DNA of 64,000 bases from Carex sylvatica. Lineage: Eukaryota > Streptophyta > Magnoliopsida > Poales > Cyperaceae. Each line of letters starts with the position of its first letter. Positions within the stretch are counted from its first letter, which is position 1. The stretch lies in NCBI GenBank assembly GCA_964058845.1, contig CAXKVR010000049.1, positions 50,668 to 114,667 of the forward strand. The letters run 5' to 3'. The translations under genes and the position numbers were made by a program. Below the pieces are notes generated by a model, which saw only the letters and a list, made by a program, of their open reading frames with translations, was not told the DNA's origin and made no database searches. Shown piece after piece: positions 10,539 to 21,602 of the stretch.

Positions 10539-13500
10539 ATGGACCCCAGTGAACCTCGCTGGCGCTTGAACTCTAGCTTCTCTCCACCCTCTTCTAGAAG
10601 GTGGGACCCTGACCACAGGTGCTGTATCACTGGTCTTTTATGTCCTCATTTTGTTTTATTTCTAGATATTGCAATCGCATCTGATATTCCACAGTACTTG
10701 CTAATTGTAATTTGGTGTTTTCCTTGTCTGTGATTAGCACCTGAATTTTCCAGATATTTGCATGTAATACTAAACATTTTCTGCATGATCACCAGCACTG
10801 TACATTATTTATGGTGTTTTTCTTGAAATGATAGTAGCATCCGGATCTTGTCAGATATTTCCATGTAGAACCCAAGCAATTAGAGTAGAGCAATTAGAAG
10901 ATAATAAGCATTCAAATGTTGACAAATTTGCCTTTTGAGTATATGAGTTATTCTTTTTTTATGAGAGCTTAAATTTTAACTTAGTCAAGCAAAACCGATT
11001 GTTGGTTCTCACATAGCATGATGCATGGCAGTCTTTGCGATATGGTCAAATTAATCAAAAACTCCAGGCAATTTAGCAACTTGGTTTAACTCGTAGTTTG
11101 ACTTGAACCGTTGGGTATATGTGCTAATGATGGCAAAATTGTTGGGTTGCTAGATAAAAATATCAGCAAAATTTGTCGCTATCTGCAAAAAAATGGTCTT
11201 TATGTTTCTGAGATACAAGTTTAGTACTGAAACCATGTTGTCATGTCAATTTAAATTGCTGGAGTATAGCTTAAATATTGTCTGTTTCATAGGTACAGGT
11301 ACAACCTTCAGCAGGGTGATGGGCTCCCATGCCGGCCCAGTGAACCTTTAAACGAACCAGTTTTATATGGGTCTTCTTTGGGGAGCCGTAGTGGGCAATT
11401 CGGGAGTGATAGAAATCATCATCATTCGATCTCTGATGGGGCACTGTCTTATATGGGGAGCCCAGCTGAGAGTCTGCCACCGCGCCGGTGGACCCCGTCG
11501 GTCCAGAGATTTGACCTTGACGAGTTCTCTACACCTGCAGGAGGTAAGAAATGTTAAGATTTATCTTCTTTTTCGAAACCAACAATCATAAATTTGTTGG
11601 GTTTTGCCTGCCTTTCTGTTTGATATTCTCAATCCTTCCTCAACTATTCCGTTGTTTCTCAGTGATATCTTGCTGGGGTGGGATTAGAAAATTTAGGGGG
11701 GGGGGTGGGTGAAATGTAAATTGCATAATATGTGAAAATACATAGTGTCGTCACTGGGATTTGAACCCATGTCTCCAGAACCACTAACCACTAGGCTACA
11801 AGCACACACTTAACATTATACGAGTGGGGTTGAACTATATAAAAACTTTTAAGAAAAATTAAATTAAATTTCAATATGCATGATTAAAATTTTTGAAATC
11901 ATGGGGTGGCTAAGCACCCCATGGGCTATACCTAGATCCGCCCCTGCTATCTTGCTTCTGAATTCCGATAGACAGGTACATAATGAGAGTAGTTGTAGCT
12001 ACTGATTGGAATTAATTGAGGGTGAAATCGAAAGCTTTAAAGTAAACTTAAGCTTTGAGCATTACTATTGTAGGGATTGAGGTTGTGCCAAGAGAAATAG
12101 ATATTGGTCGGAACTAAAAACAAACAAAGAACAGAATAGTGCTTTTGAGTAGTAATGAATCGGACAGTGGTACCAACTCATCGCAAGGATGCACACGCAC
12201 ACTGCTACAGTCAACTTTTCTTTTTCTTCTGGCATTTGGTTTCATCGGAGGCTATATCTCGATTATTTTTTTGTTTCTAGCAATTTGTGTCCCTGTTAAA
12301 GCATGTATTTTTCCTTGAATCCACGTTTGAGCGTGACCAGACTATTAAACAGCATTCCTAACACCGTGTCTGTCATAAACAACCAGCAGCAACAGCCTCA
12401 GTTTACCTTCAGATGCAACTTCCCTGCATTCCTTATTAGTGCTCCAATGATTTTTACAACTATACCCTCTAAGGGAGATGTTTGTACTAGGCTTTGGTTT
12501 CTTTGGCTACCATATTATAAAAAATATGGGCACTTACACTTAACTTTTTGATATGACTTTGGTGGGTATTCTCATTATTCCACCCAGAACCCTTTTTTTA
12601 TGTCTATATGGTTTTTAACATTTCTCAAGATATCTGTAATTTATCCTATTTGCTAGAAACACAATCTTTTGGGTTATTGAATAAAGACAATTTGCTATTG
12701 TCCTCTTTTGTTTTTGGTTAAGCTGGAAATCTAACAGCAATTCATTAGTTGTGATATTTGCAATTATGCAAGTGTTTCTTAATTTTTGAATTGTCCTTGT
12801 TACTTTGCTAGTCCATCTATGAGAACAGTCATGTCTATTATGCTTTTAATGTTTATTTTATTATTTTGCACATTTCCTAACATGGATAATATATTACTGG
12901 GAGAATCACAAGTCTGTCATTTAATTTTTTATTTTTTTCCTATTCTTTTTTTCTCTCTTTCTCATTGTCAGGTGCAAGGCCTGAGACTGCTTCATGTCCA
13001 CGATCCACTGAGGTACTCTTTTCCTTGAATTCACACAACCCATCCTCAAAAAATATTACCATTCCACTGGGTGCATATTTGACCAGTATAGTACCAAGAG
13101 AGTATAAGAATTGTCTAGTACTGCATGCATCTAGCCATTTAACTTCAGGCTCTTTCCTCTCTACAGAGGCATTTCACAGGATCAAACAGTATTGGATCAG
13201 CATCACCTTTGTCTGAGTCGAGTCAATGGGTCCCATCTGCACCGGCATCTGCATCAAGCAGCAAGCATCAGCCGCCGATGTTCTTCCCTCAGCGTAGTTA
13301 CCTAGGTCGCCGCTCCTTCATGTCCAAACCCGTCTACCCATTAGTCTTCCGAAACCCGGTCTCTGAACCCGGATCTGCCTCCTCTGTCATACCTGAACTG
13401 AGCAACGCAGGTCGCACTACCCCAAGTGATGGCAGCCATGCCTCCCCTGCCTGGCCCGACAACCTAAATAGCCCGGATATCAAATTTCACAAGGCCTTAA

Positions 13501-14168
13501 CGGAGCTCCAAAAGATGGAAGCCTCGCCCGACCCAAATTCCAGTTTCAGGCGTGATGGCTTTCGCTGGAGCAATGCAAGCAGTTATGACTTTGGTTACGA
13601 CGGTGAATCAGTTGATATTGTGACTGATCATGCCGGTCTGGAGTCACAAAGGTTTTTGCATCCGAATGGGGTGAGCAACTCCTTGAGGTACCAGAAATGC
13701 GGGCTGTGTGAACGGATGTTGTGGCAGAAATCCCCCTGGAGTTCGACCCGCATTGTCAGAAATGGTGATATGCCTATAGCTGGTGTCCTCCCATGTCGCC
13801 ATGTGTACCATGCTGATTGTTTAGAGGAGACTACACCCAAAGGTCAGAGTCATGACCCACCGTGCCCGTTATGCACTCGTCCTGGCAACCCTGATGGATC
13901 CGGGTCAGTTTCTTTCTCTGAACCACTTCAGGTGGCCCTGCGGTCAATCCGCCGTAACTATAGTGGGCCTACAATTGGTAATGCTGGTGTTGGTACCAGT
14001 GGTAGTTTGATCCCTAGAGAAAGGTCATTCAGAAGTCGTCTCAAGAAGCAGCTGTCATTAAGAGGGAAGATAGGGAAGGATTTCTTCGGAGCAGGCCGGG
14101 TGTTTAGACGAGCTGGGTCTTCATCCAAAAACCCGAGAGATGACCGTGGGGACCAGTTGAAGAAATAA
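10539..14168 (+). CDS. RING-H2 finger protein, probable E3 ubiquitin ligase
   Basis: Four coding exons: 10539-10618, 11293-11543, 12972-13012 and 13167-14168. All introns are GT-AG and the phases join to 457 codons plus stop. The start is the first ATG in frame (MDPSEPRWRLN). The N-terminal two thirds are Ser/Pro-rich and probably disordered. The RING lies at residues 302-360 with C302, C305, C334, H336, H339, C342, C357 and C360. C-x-H-x2-H makes it the H2 type. It is flanked by the conserved phrases LWQKSPWSSTRIVR and TTPKGQSHDPPCPLC, known from a plant family of RING/U-box-like proteins. The C-terminal tail is basic (RSRLKKQLSLRGK). Such RINGs normally recruit a ubiquitin-conjugating enzyme; no substrate can be read here. 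No membrane segment is seen. The second intron hosts a MITE (11675-11947). The exon model is by eye; a longer N-terminus is unlikely because no upstream in-frame ATG exists in this exon. Confidence 0.85.
11675..11947 (-). mobile_element. MITE/SINE-like insertion with tRNA-like A and B boxes
   Basis: The direct repeat TATCTTGCT (11666-11674 and 11948-11956) bounds the element, which sits in the second intron of the RING gene. The ends GGGGTGGGATTAG and ATCCGCCCCTGC are loosely inverted. Read on the minus strand it contains TAGCCTAGTGG (fits the tRNA A box) and GGTTCAAATCCC (fits the B box) with tRNA-like spacing. There is no A-rich tail. The 9-bp duplication and inverted tips point to a Mutator-like MITE, the boxes to a SINE. 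I cannot decide between them. The G run at 11697-11705 is part of it. Confidence 0.6.
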
Positions 14169-14340
14169 TGTGAGAAGGCAGAGGCCGCTTGTTTTGTACA
14201 GCTTACACTAGGGAGCTGAAGCTTTGGCTTTATTTTATTAAGAAAAGCAATAGTCCAGCTGTAGACTAATATTTTACCTCTTTGTTCAATTTAGAATGTA
14301 TCTGATCTGTTGTGCTTTCTGGTTGAGTGTTGCTTTGTTC
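14169..14340 (+). other. Probable 3' UTR of the RING gene
   Basis: This stretch follows the TAA at 14166-14168. It is T-rich, with TATTTTATTAAGAAAAG and TTGTTCAATTTAG resembling plant polyadenylation context. The exact end is unknown. Confidence 0.4.
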
Positions 14341-14900
14341 AGGGTGGAATATATTTAATCGGGAATTTTATGAAAACATGAAAAATGCTTTTGTTTGAAG
14401 TTTGACGTGTGGTTATCAAAGAGTCCGCATTCTGCATTAATTCAAAAGAACATCTTTTGAGTTAACGCATCTGATTTTAAACGGAGTTAAATCGGTCACG
14501 GTTTATAATTTAGGGAGTCCTTTAATATTAGTGGGGATTTAATTTGCACAGTTCTTAAAGCAGTTAAAGCAGTTTGGATGATTCAGATGCATTAACTCAA
14601 GATTTTTTTTGAGTTAATGCAGAGAACAGTACAACTCATGTAGCATGCTCACGTATTCGCCGCTGCAAAAAGCTAATTTTGGTTTTGTGAATTTGTCGCA
14701 TCCTGTAATTAGTCCATTAGATAAGCAGAAAATCAATATAAGGTATATAAATAACTGGTGTGAGGCTATGGTACTATGCATGACGCATATTGGTTTGTGC
14801 TTGGGATCAATTATTATACTTCAAAACAGTTGAAGTGAACTGTTCAACAGGATCTCAATTAAAATTTATATTTTTTAAGAATTATTTTACTATAATAAAA
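14341..14900. other. Intergenic spacer, no gene seen
   Basis: No supported gene. A small open frame near 14645 has no family similarity I recognise. Confidence 0.4.
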
Positions 14901-15287
14901 GAGGAGAAATTCAATTACATTCTTTCTTGGTGACACCGAATTATACTCTCTATTTTCAAAGTTTTTAAATTCTTTAAATTCCAAATAGTCGATCCAAACC
15001 GTTCAACATAATGAATATGTTAAAATATGCTTGCAAATCAAATTTTATATTTTTTGGAATTTTTTTACTATTTATTAAGTATTTAACAAAATCACTATAT
15101 TCATATCGTTGAATTTTTGTACCCATCTTAATAAATAGTAAAAAAATTCAGAAAAATATAAAATTTGATCTGCAAGCACATTTTAACATATCCATCAAAT
15201 TAAATGGTTTGGATCGACTGTTTGAACTTGGTAAACATAGGGTGTAATTCAGTGTCACTAAAAAAGGGTGTAATTGGATCTCTCCTC
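14901..15287. mobile_element. GAGGAG-type MITE, 9-bp TSD
   Basis: The perfect 9-bp direct repeat ATAATAAAA lies at 14892-14900 and 15288-15296. The ends GAGGAGAAATTCAATTACA and TGTAATTGGATCTCTCCTC are inverted. Further in, the arms pair around the shared block TACTATTTATTAAG/CTTAATAAATAGTA and the phrase GATCCAAACCG. Non-coding. It belongs to the same family as 44263-44687, 57027-57448 and 57725-58004. The TSD length supports a Mutator-like origin. Confidence 0.8.
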
Positions 15288-15829
15288 ATAATAAAATTAT
15301 ACTGTTTTAGAATGGTCTATAATCTTTTGATAAGTAATTTTCTCGTCTAAAAAAAAAGAGAAATAATTCCAGAAACTGTAAAATTTAATCTAAAAATTCA
15401 TTTTCATATGGTGTTGAACGAATTCCATCGACTATTTACATTTAGTAAATGAAAATATTGATTTACTAAAATATTGTTCAGAGTATGGACCAATTTGTGT
15501 TATGCATAGTACCATAACCTCACGTTATATAACTGCAACTAAGAGTACCACAAACAAATCAATTCCCTAACTTTGCACAAATTACATAATCTTTTGCGAT
15601 AAGCATCAGATGTGGTGTCATTTAATCATTTCTAATTGCAAATTATTTTATTCTAGTAAAAACACAAACCATACCCCCAAAAGGCCATAATGTGTCTATT
15701 GCCAAATTATAATATAGAATCTATCAAAATTGTACTGCACAACTAGATAGCAGGACTTGATGTTATATGATATCCTAAAAGAGATCCAATATCATTCCAT
15801 CAACTTTCTTAATTAGCAATTACAAAACA
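15288..15829. other. Intergenic spacer, no gene seen
   Basis: AT-rich, with no gene or element end recognised. Confidence 0.35.
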
Positions 15830-16040
15830 TAGCTAAACTTGAGCATGCATCAGTAATCAAGCAATAGATACTACCTAAAACAACTCTTGCACCAACTCTG
15901 TATATACAGAATTTAGCTAAACATTGGCATGCATCATTAATCAAGTAATAGATACACCTAAAACAACTCTTACCATCAACTCTGTATATACAGAATTTAG
16001 CTAAACATGAGCATGCAATAGTCAAATGAGTCGAAAAATA
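15830..16040. repeat. 84-bp minisatellite, about 2.4 copies
   Basis: Units start at 15830, 15914 and 15998 (each TAGCTAAAC). They carry TGTATATACAGAATT at their ends, and the third is partial. The array lies just downstream of the stop of the minus-strand hAT-like gene, probably in or near its 3' UTR. Confidence 0.8.
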
Positions 16041-16114
16041 CACCTAAAGCATCACCATCTACTGCTAACTCGCAATATACTACCCAAAAGGGGGGAAAAA
16101 AAAAAATTCAAATT

Positions 16115-18311
16115 CTACGCCAACATAAGAACACGATCTGCTCCCAATTCATCCAAAAAGAATGCCCGCTCCATTTCGGGCTCATCAAGCGAGAGATTTG
16201 CCATCTCCATAATTCCCTTTTCGCTTAGGTCAAAAGCATCTCCCGCAATATCCCACATCTTCGTCTCTCCTTGATTGTACTGTGCAGATCTCCTTGACAA
16301 AAGGCGAAGGTTATTGTGCACAAAAACAAGATCCAGAGCTCTTTTAGGATCCATTGGATTTTTGTCAAGAGACTGAATAAATGAATAAGTGCTCCAATTC
16401 TTCTCGCAACAAGAAGACGAAGTGGGGTGACCTAGTAATTTTAGTGCCAAGCTTTGGAGTTGAGGCGCGCCAACTCCATACACAACCCACCATTTCCTAG
16501 CATCCATTCGACCTCTGGCACTTTGCGAGTCGAAAGAGGCAAAATTGCCGGCACACCCCGCAAAATCCCCAAATTGAGAAACAATGCTGTAACGAGCCTC
16601 GGGATCAGGAAAATACCTTTTTAGGCAGTTGTCCCTTTCTTTAGAGATTGCAGCATCCATGTGGGGAGCAAACCGGCCTTGCCCTCCTTCTAACCACTCT
16701 TTGCTATAATACCTACAAAATTTCACAAGGTGAAGAAATAAATACAAAATCAAACCTAAGTTTACTAAAAGATAAGAAGTTTTTTATTGACTACCTAGGG
16801 TTTAATGAATGCACAAGGCAGTGGAGTGGTGCATAGCTCTTCGCCCACTGGGAAACCAACATGCTATGAACCACGTTGTATAATGTTGGGACATCAAAGT
16901 CACGCAATTTTTCAAGGCGATACATGGTTGCTCTCACCTTTTCTATCATAGTTTCCCAATAATCACAGACCAAATGCAATGTCGGTTCAACTGTGTCGCA
17001 CATCCTCATCATCTCATATATCGGTTCGGTGAAAGAGATAATGAAATCAACAAAACCCCACCACTCATCACTCGTAATTTTCTCTTTTACATATTTGGCC
17101 TTGCTAATATCACCTTCTACGTGAAATGACCATGCATCATCGTCCGTCACCATTCTGAAAAGCGACATTCTGATATCTCTAAATCGTCTAAGCATTACAA
17201 CATGAGAGGCAAAGCGAGTCTCCGCAATTGTGAGCATTTTCAAATTTGGTACATTCTTAAACAAATTATCACACATGGGTTGGCTCAAAATAAAAGCCCG
17301 TATTAATAAAACATCATTGATGGTTTCTCCAATCCACTGACACTGCTTATTTGACACCTCATTCAACTCGATACTTCTATTCGCACAGATGTCTTTGAGA
17401 GCGAGATCGAGAGTGTGCACAACACAAGGAGACCAATAGACATTGCTGAATTCTTCTTCTATAATCCTACCGGCCGATTCACATACCGGACTACTGTCAG
17501 TAACCACTTGAACCACATTTTTCATACCAACCTCTAAAATAACACTCCTAATTATAGATGCAATTTGGTCCATGTCCATAACCAGACCTTCACAATTCAC
17601 AGCTCTCAAAAACATCGGCACCGAGTCAGAGACTGCAAAAAAGTTAATCCGAGGCTGTCTTTCCAGATCGTTCCAACCATTGCAAACAATGGTAACCCCC
17701 TTTTCACCCCACTTGAACCGTACCGGTTCGAACAAATTCTCAATATTAGCCTTTTCTCTATCTAACAGAGTGGTTCTTAACTCATTGTTACTTGGAGGGG
17801 TATAACCTGGAAGATCATGACTTGCCGCATACATGTATGATTCAAGGTAGTATGGGTTTTTAGCCATGTTAAAAGATATACCTTGCGAGTAAAAACACCT
17901 AGCTATTATAGAATCAAGAGCAGCCCCTTGCTCTTTGTTGAACATTTTGCTCTCCAGTGCACTACTACCAATGGACGCTTTCCTTTTCCTCTGCTCGGAT
18001 TGATACCCCTCTTTAATAGTAGACTTCACAATCGCTCTTTCCTCGGATTCTCTATGCAACTTCTTTAACTTCGATCTCTCTTGAGTTGGCGCCTTGTCGC
18101 AAATTTTTATCCCTTGATTGGGGATTTTTAGCAAGTGCGCCTTAACCCTGGAATAGGAGCCTTTAAATTTGGAATTGCAAAAGGTGCACTGGAATAGCCA
18201 ATTCCCACCGTTGTCGCTGATTTTCTCGAGTTTGGTCACGAATTTCCAAAGAGGGGTGCTGGGGTCCTCCTCCGAGGAAGCCATAGATTTACTACTGCTC
18301 CCGTTAGACAT
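16115..18311 (-). CDS. hAT-family transposase-like protein (BED, DUF659-like, hATC)
   Basis: Two exons (18311-16795 and 16712-16115) with a GT-AG intron of 82 bp join in phase to 704 codons plus stop; the frame is unbroken. A BED zinc finger lies near residues 20-75 (C42, C45, H59, C71; GSYSRVKAHL). The next region, about 185-330, matches the DUF659/RNase H-like core of plant hAT proteins: CNGWND at 210-215, VVTDSS with D272, then SPCVVHTLDLALKD. The hAT dimerisation region is near 570-660 (ARKWWVVYG, CCEKNWSTYSFIQS; E609 is the expected third acid). The first catalytic position, normally Asp in DGW, is Asn (N211). This would be expected to weaken or abolish DNA cleavage. An intact frame with one changed catalytic residue and no visible terminal repeats suits a domesticated gene, but an inactive young transposon is possible. 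Leader 18312-18470 is pyrimidine-rich on this strand. Confidence 0.85.
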
Positions 18312-18581
18312 TTGAGGAGCAAGCAGAGAGAGGCGTAGAGAGAGAGCGAGAGAGAAACGGAAAGGGTTTGTAATTTTCTGGCTTTTCTTTTATTTTGTGT
18401 TTCTTCAGGGGAGGAGTTGAAAAAGTAAGACGAGGAAATCGATCTGAGTTCTTCTCGTTTTGGGCTCAATGACTAATTTTCAGACCAATACGGGGCAATA
18501 CAAGGCCCCTGCATAAAGACAGGAAAAACCGAGGAAATTTATATTATATCTACAATAAAATGGAATGATTTCGAATATAAA

Positions 18582-18653
18582 TCCGTTGTAGTCTAGCTGG
18601 TTAGGATACTCGGCTCTCACCCGAGAGACCCGGGTTCGAGTCCCGGCAACGGA
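18582..18653 (+). tRNA. tRNA-Glu (anticodon CTC)
   Basis: The 72-nt cloverleaf has an acceptor TCCGTTG paired with CAACGGA, A box TAGTCTAGCTGG and B box GGTTCGAGTCC. The anticodon stem CTCGG/CCGAG encloses the loop CTCTCAC, giving anticodon CTC at 18616-18618. A run of five T follows at 18659-18663 as the polymerase III terminator. There is no intron and no encoded CCA. The sequence is the ordinary nuclear plant form. It lies about 110 bp upstream of the hAT-like gene's leader, on the opposite strand. Confidence 0.95.
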
Positions 18654-18997
18654 ATATATTTTTAAAATTTTGGGTTTCCAATTTTACTTTTTCATAGTTC
18701 GATAATCTGGGTTTTACGCCATTAGGCCAATTGTCACAAGTAATCCGGTTTTTAATATCCGTATCTAAATCTGAAAATAAAACATCACCTCTGTAAGGTA
18801 AAGGCTTTTTAATCCAAAACCAAATTTCCCTTTCTGTTTTGTGTCCTCTGATCCTATTCCTATCTCTCTTTTTCGTTCTCTGTCTACAGTTAGACGGGAA
18901 GTACCGAAGTAGGCAACGGATATAGAAAACAAGCTTGAAGTTTCTGTGGCTAGATGAATAACTTTCATGTAATTTAGATAGGAAAGGCTACATGAAT

Positions 18998-19172
18998 CAG
19001 TGTTGTAAAAAACGTCCGTTTAAGCTGATCGATCGTCCGATTAGTCCTTGGCAGTGATCAAATCGTTACAGATTTTTTCAAATAATCAGCCGATTATGCC
19101 CGATTATTTCCGAATAATCGCTTGGTGGTACCCTGTCCGTCCAACGAGCGCATACCGTTATTTACAACACTG
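18998..19172. mobile_element. hAT-type MITE, 8-bp TSD
   Basis: The element is flanked by the 8-bp repeat ACATGAAT (18990-18997 and 19173-19180). The ends CAGTGTTGTAAAAAACG and CGTTATTTACAACACTG are inverted. The 175-bp interior has GATCGATCGTCCGATTAG and related phrases and no coding capacity. The 8-bp duplication and CAGTG tips are typical of hAT elements. It belongs to the same family as the fragment at 7300-7435 and is loosely like 58045-58785. Confidence 0.85.
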
Positions 19173-19189
19173 ACATGAATAGCTTTCAT

Positions 19190-19438
19190 TTTTTTTTTTT
19201 TGAAAAAAAGGCATAAATGCCCATCCATTAATAGAAAAGAAAGACTTACGATCATAACTGACAGAACAGACACGTAAGTAAACTACCCCAGAAACCCCGA
19301 ATACCTATAGGTCTCAGTAGCACCCCTAGCATCACAAACCAGATACTGAACTTAAAAAGAGCAGCATCCATGTTTCAGCTGACCCAGGTAAAAACACAAG
19401 TACAGCCAACCTAGAACCAAAATAACAAAGTCACTGGC
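19190..19438 (-). mobile_element. 5'-truncated LINE 3' end, 12-bp TSD
   Basis: The direct repeat AATAGCTTTCAT (19178-19189 and 19439-19450) bounds a segment that starts with a T run. It then carries GGCATAAATGCCCATCCATTA, the usual 3' end of plant non-LTR elements read in reverse. It was copied with its poly(A) tail at the low-coordinate side. Only the terminal 249 bp is present and no coding part remains. Confidence 0.8.
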
Positions 19439-19450
19439 AATAGCTTTCAT

Positions 19451-21602
19451 GTTATTTCATTTTATGAGGGGTTTTAAAGGACATATATGTAAATTTTAAA
19501 TTTATAGGGATGGCTTGGCCACCTTTCCCTTGAACTGTGTTCCACCCATGGTTATGGAGAGAGCATCCAATTTTTAATAGTTTAGGCCCTGAAATTTTCA
19601 TTCATTGGCAAATTATTACCCTACATTTAATTTTAAAAAGCATGAATGTTCACTTGAGGAAATGAGACTTTAAAGCTCATCTATAATGACTATCCATTGG
19701 GTTATTACTATATATACAAAGGAAACTTCAGACTTTCACAGCAAAAAGAATCTGATCAGAGTTTTCAGACATTCTCGGGCACAGATGAAGATTTTGGGAT
19801 TAATAATTTAAAATACTGAGTTAGGATCGAATTCGAGTCTTTGCATTTGTCCATAAAATGGCTTGTTATTTACCTCATCATTTAGTAATGGCTTAGCATT
19901 CCGTCTAGGTTCTGATTGGAACCTTTTGTTCCATGTAGGCATAGAGCAATTAATTATCCAGTAAAGTAAACTAGTGTAATCGTCATTATGGATTAAGCAA
20001 AACTTAAACAACTCTTCTAACTAAGTGTAATAGTCGTTTAAAGGCGTAAGAAATATTAAGTAATAGAGGTATAGTGTAAGAGTTGTTAGAATGGTTTGAC
20101 CGTTTGAGGTGTGTAATAAAATTATTCTCTGTTAGCAGGCCTAGATACAAATTAGTAGCCCATATGTTGCATCACATTTTTCTTCAACTAGGAACACCAG
20201 CAATACATGTTAGCAACTCTAGCCCAATCATGCCTCTTCAGCAAAATAACATGTAACAGTATGGATATGATCGACTAGAAAGAAGCCCAGAACAAATCTA
20301 CCAGGACCTATTGATGGTGACAATCTTTAAATTGTTTTTCCTTCTGGACAAGCAACAAAATGCAAGAGTATTTGAAGAATGAGATGGTGCATCTTAATTA
20401 AAAAAAAAAAAAAATGATGAAAACCCACATGAAGATTTGGCAACTAAAGAAGAGCTCACAAGCTAACAAGAGACAAGTAGAAGGGAATATATAGACGTTT
20501 TGCAAAGTTTTTGGGGAATTAAAGAACTTCGTTTGTTTACTGTTTCATGTGTTTGGACTTGCTCTGGAACTTGTCTGAAGTCTGAACTGATGGTGTAGGG
20601 GGAAGTCCAATTTGGTTGCTTACTGATTAGTGATTTTTTTAAAAATTATAACTAGTTAAACAAAAATTTATCATTGGTTCGGTCAACCACTATCCATCCC
20701 TTGCTGCAAGTAAATTCACCGGAGAACTACCAAAGAAGTGGTCTAGAACTCATTTCTTCAATGCTTGGATGGAGCTGTATTTTTTTTTTGTAAAACTTCA
20801 TAACACGATGCTCCTTTCATCTGAAGATTTTTGTTTAATTCTAATTTAAGCAAAAATTCCTGACTCAGGGTAGGCATATTAACATTACTCGTTTTTTTTA
20901 TTAACTCAATATTAAAAAAAATGAATGTATATATGGATAATTCTAATCTTCATTAAATATTTTTCAACTGTCATATCTTTTTATAGGAAGCGATAACAGT
21001 ACACACGCTACAATATTCGTACAGTACCTGCACCATAACTACCATAATTATATGAGGGGACCGCAAAAACTCCAGCACATTTCTTTTCTAAAGTATTAAT
21101 ACATATACAATGAACTGAAGTATTTATACTTATGAACGGAAGTACTTATACCTATGAGGTGATTAATTTTTACGTAAATAATTATCTCCCGGACCAAATC
21201 TCTCAAACGTACCCATACCATAAATATATGTGGAGGACCACTCAAACTACATGGGGAGCCATACACGTTTTTAGATGTGGATTTTTTTTCTCCGTTCTTT
21301 ATCATCCATGTTTCTGACGATATGTGAGGAATTTTGTGAATTTAAAACCATGAACGTCTTCAACGCAATTTTTTCTTTCAAATGAGATGTATGATGACGT
21401 ACTTTCGGACTCATCGCCACACAAAAATTTATACCTCGGCGTGCAAATATATATTCCTATACTTGCAAGTATTTTTTACATATGACATTAGATGACGTCT
21501 GAAAATATAAATATCAATTATTGCAAGTATTTATACCTCTGCATTGAAGTTTTTATATCTATGTGGTAATATATTTTTGTTAGAGAAATATTGATACGGG
21601 GA
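19451..21602. other. Intergenic DNA, no gene seen
   Basis: AT-rich sequence with an A run at 20401. Nothing on either strand could be supported as a gene. Confidence 0.4.

Noticed and set aside
15998..19000. hAT-like gene as an intact hAT transposon using the CAGTGTTGTAAA ends at 18998
   Set aside because: That end belongs to a complete 175-bp MITE with its own duplication. No partner end exists beyond the gene's 3' side.
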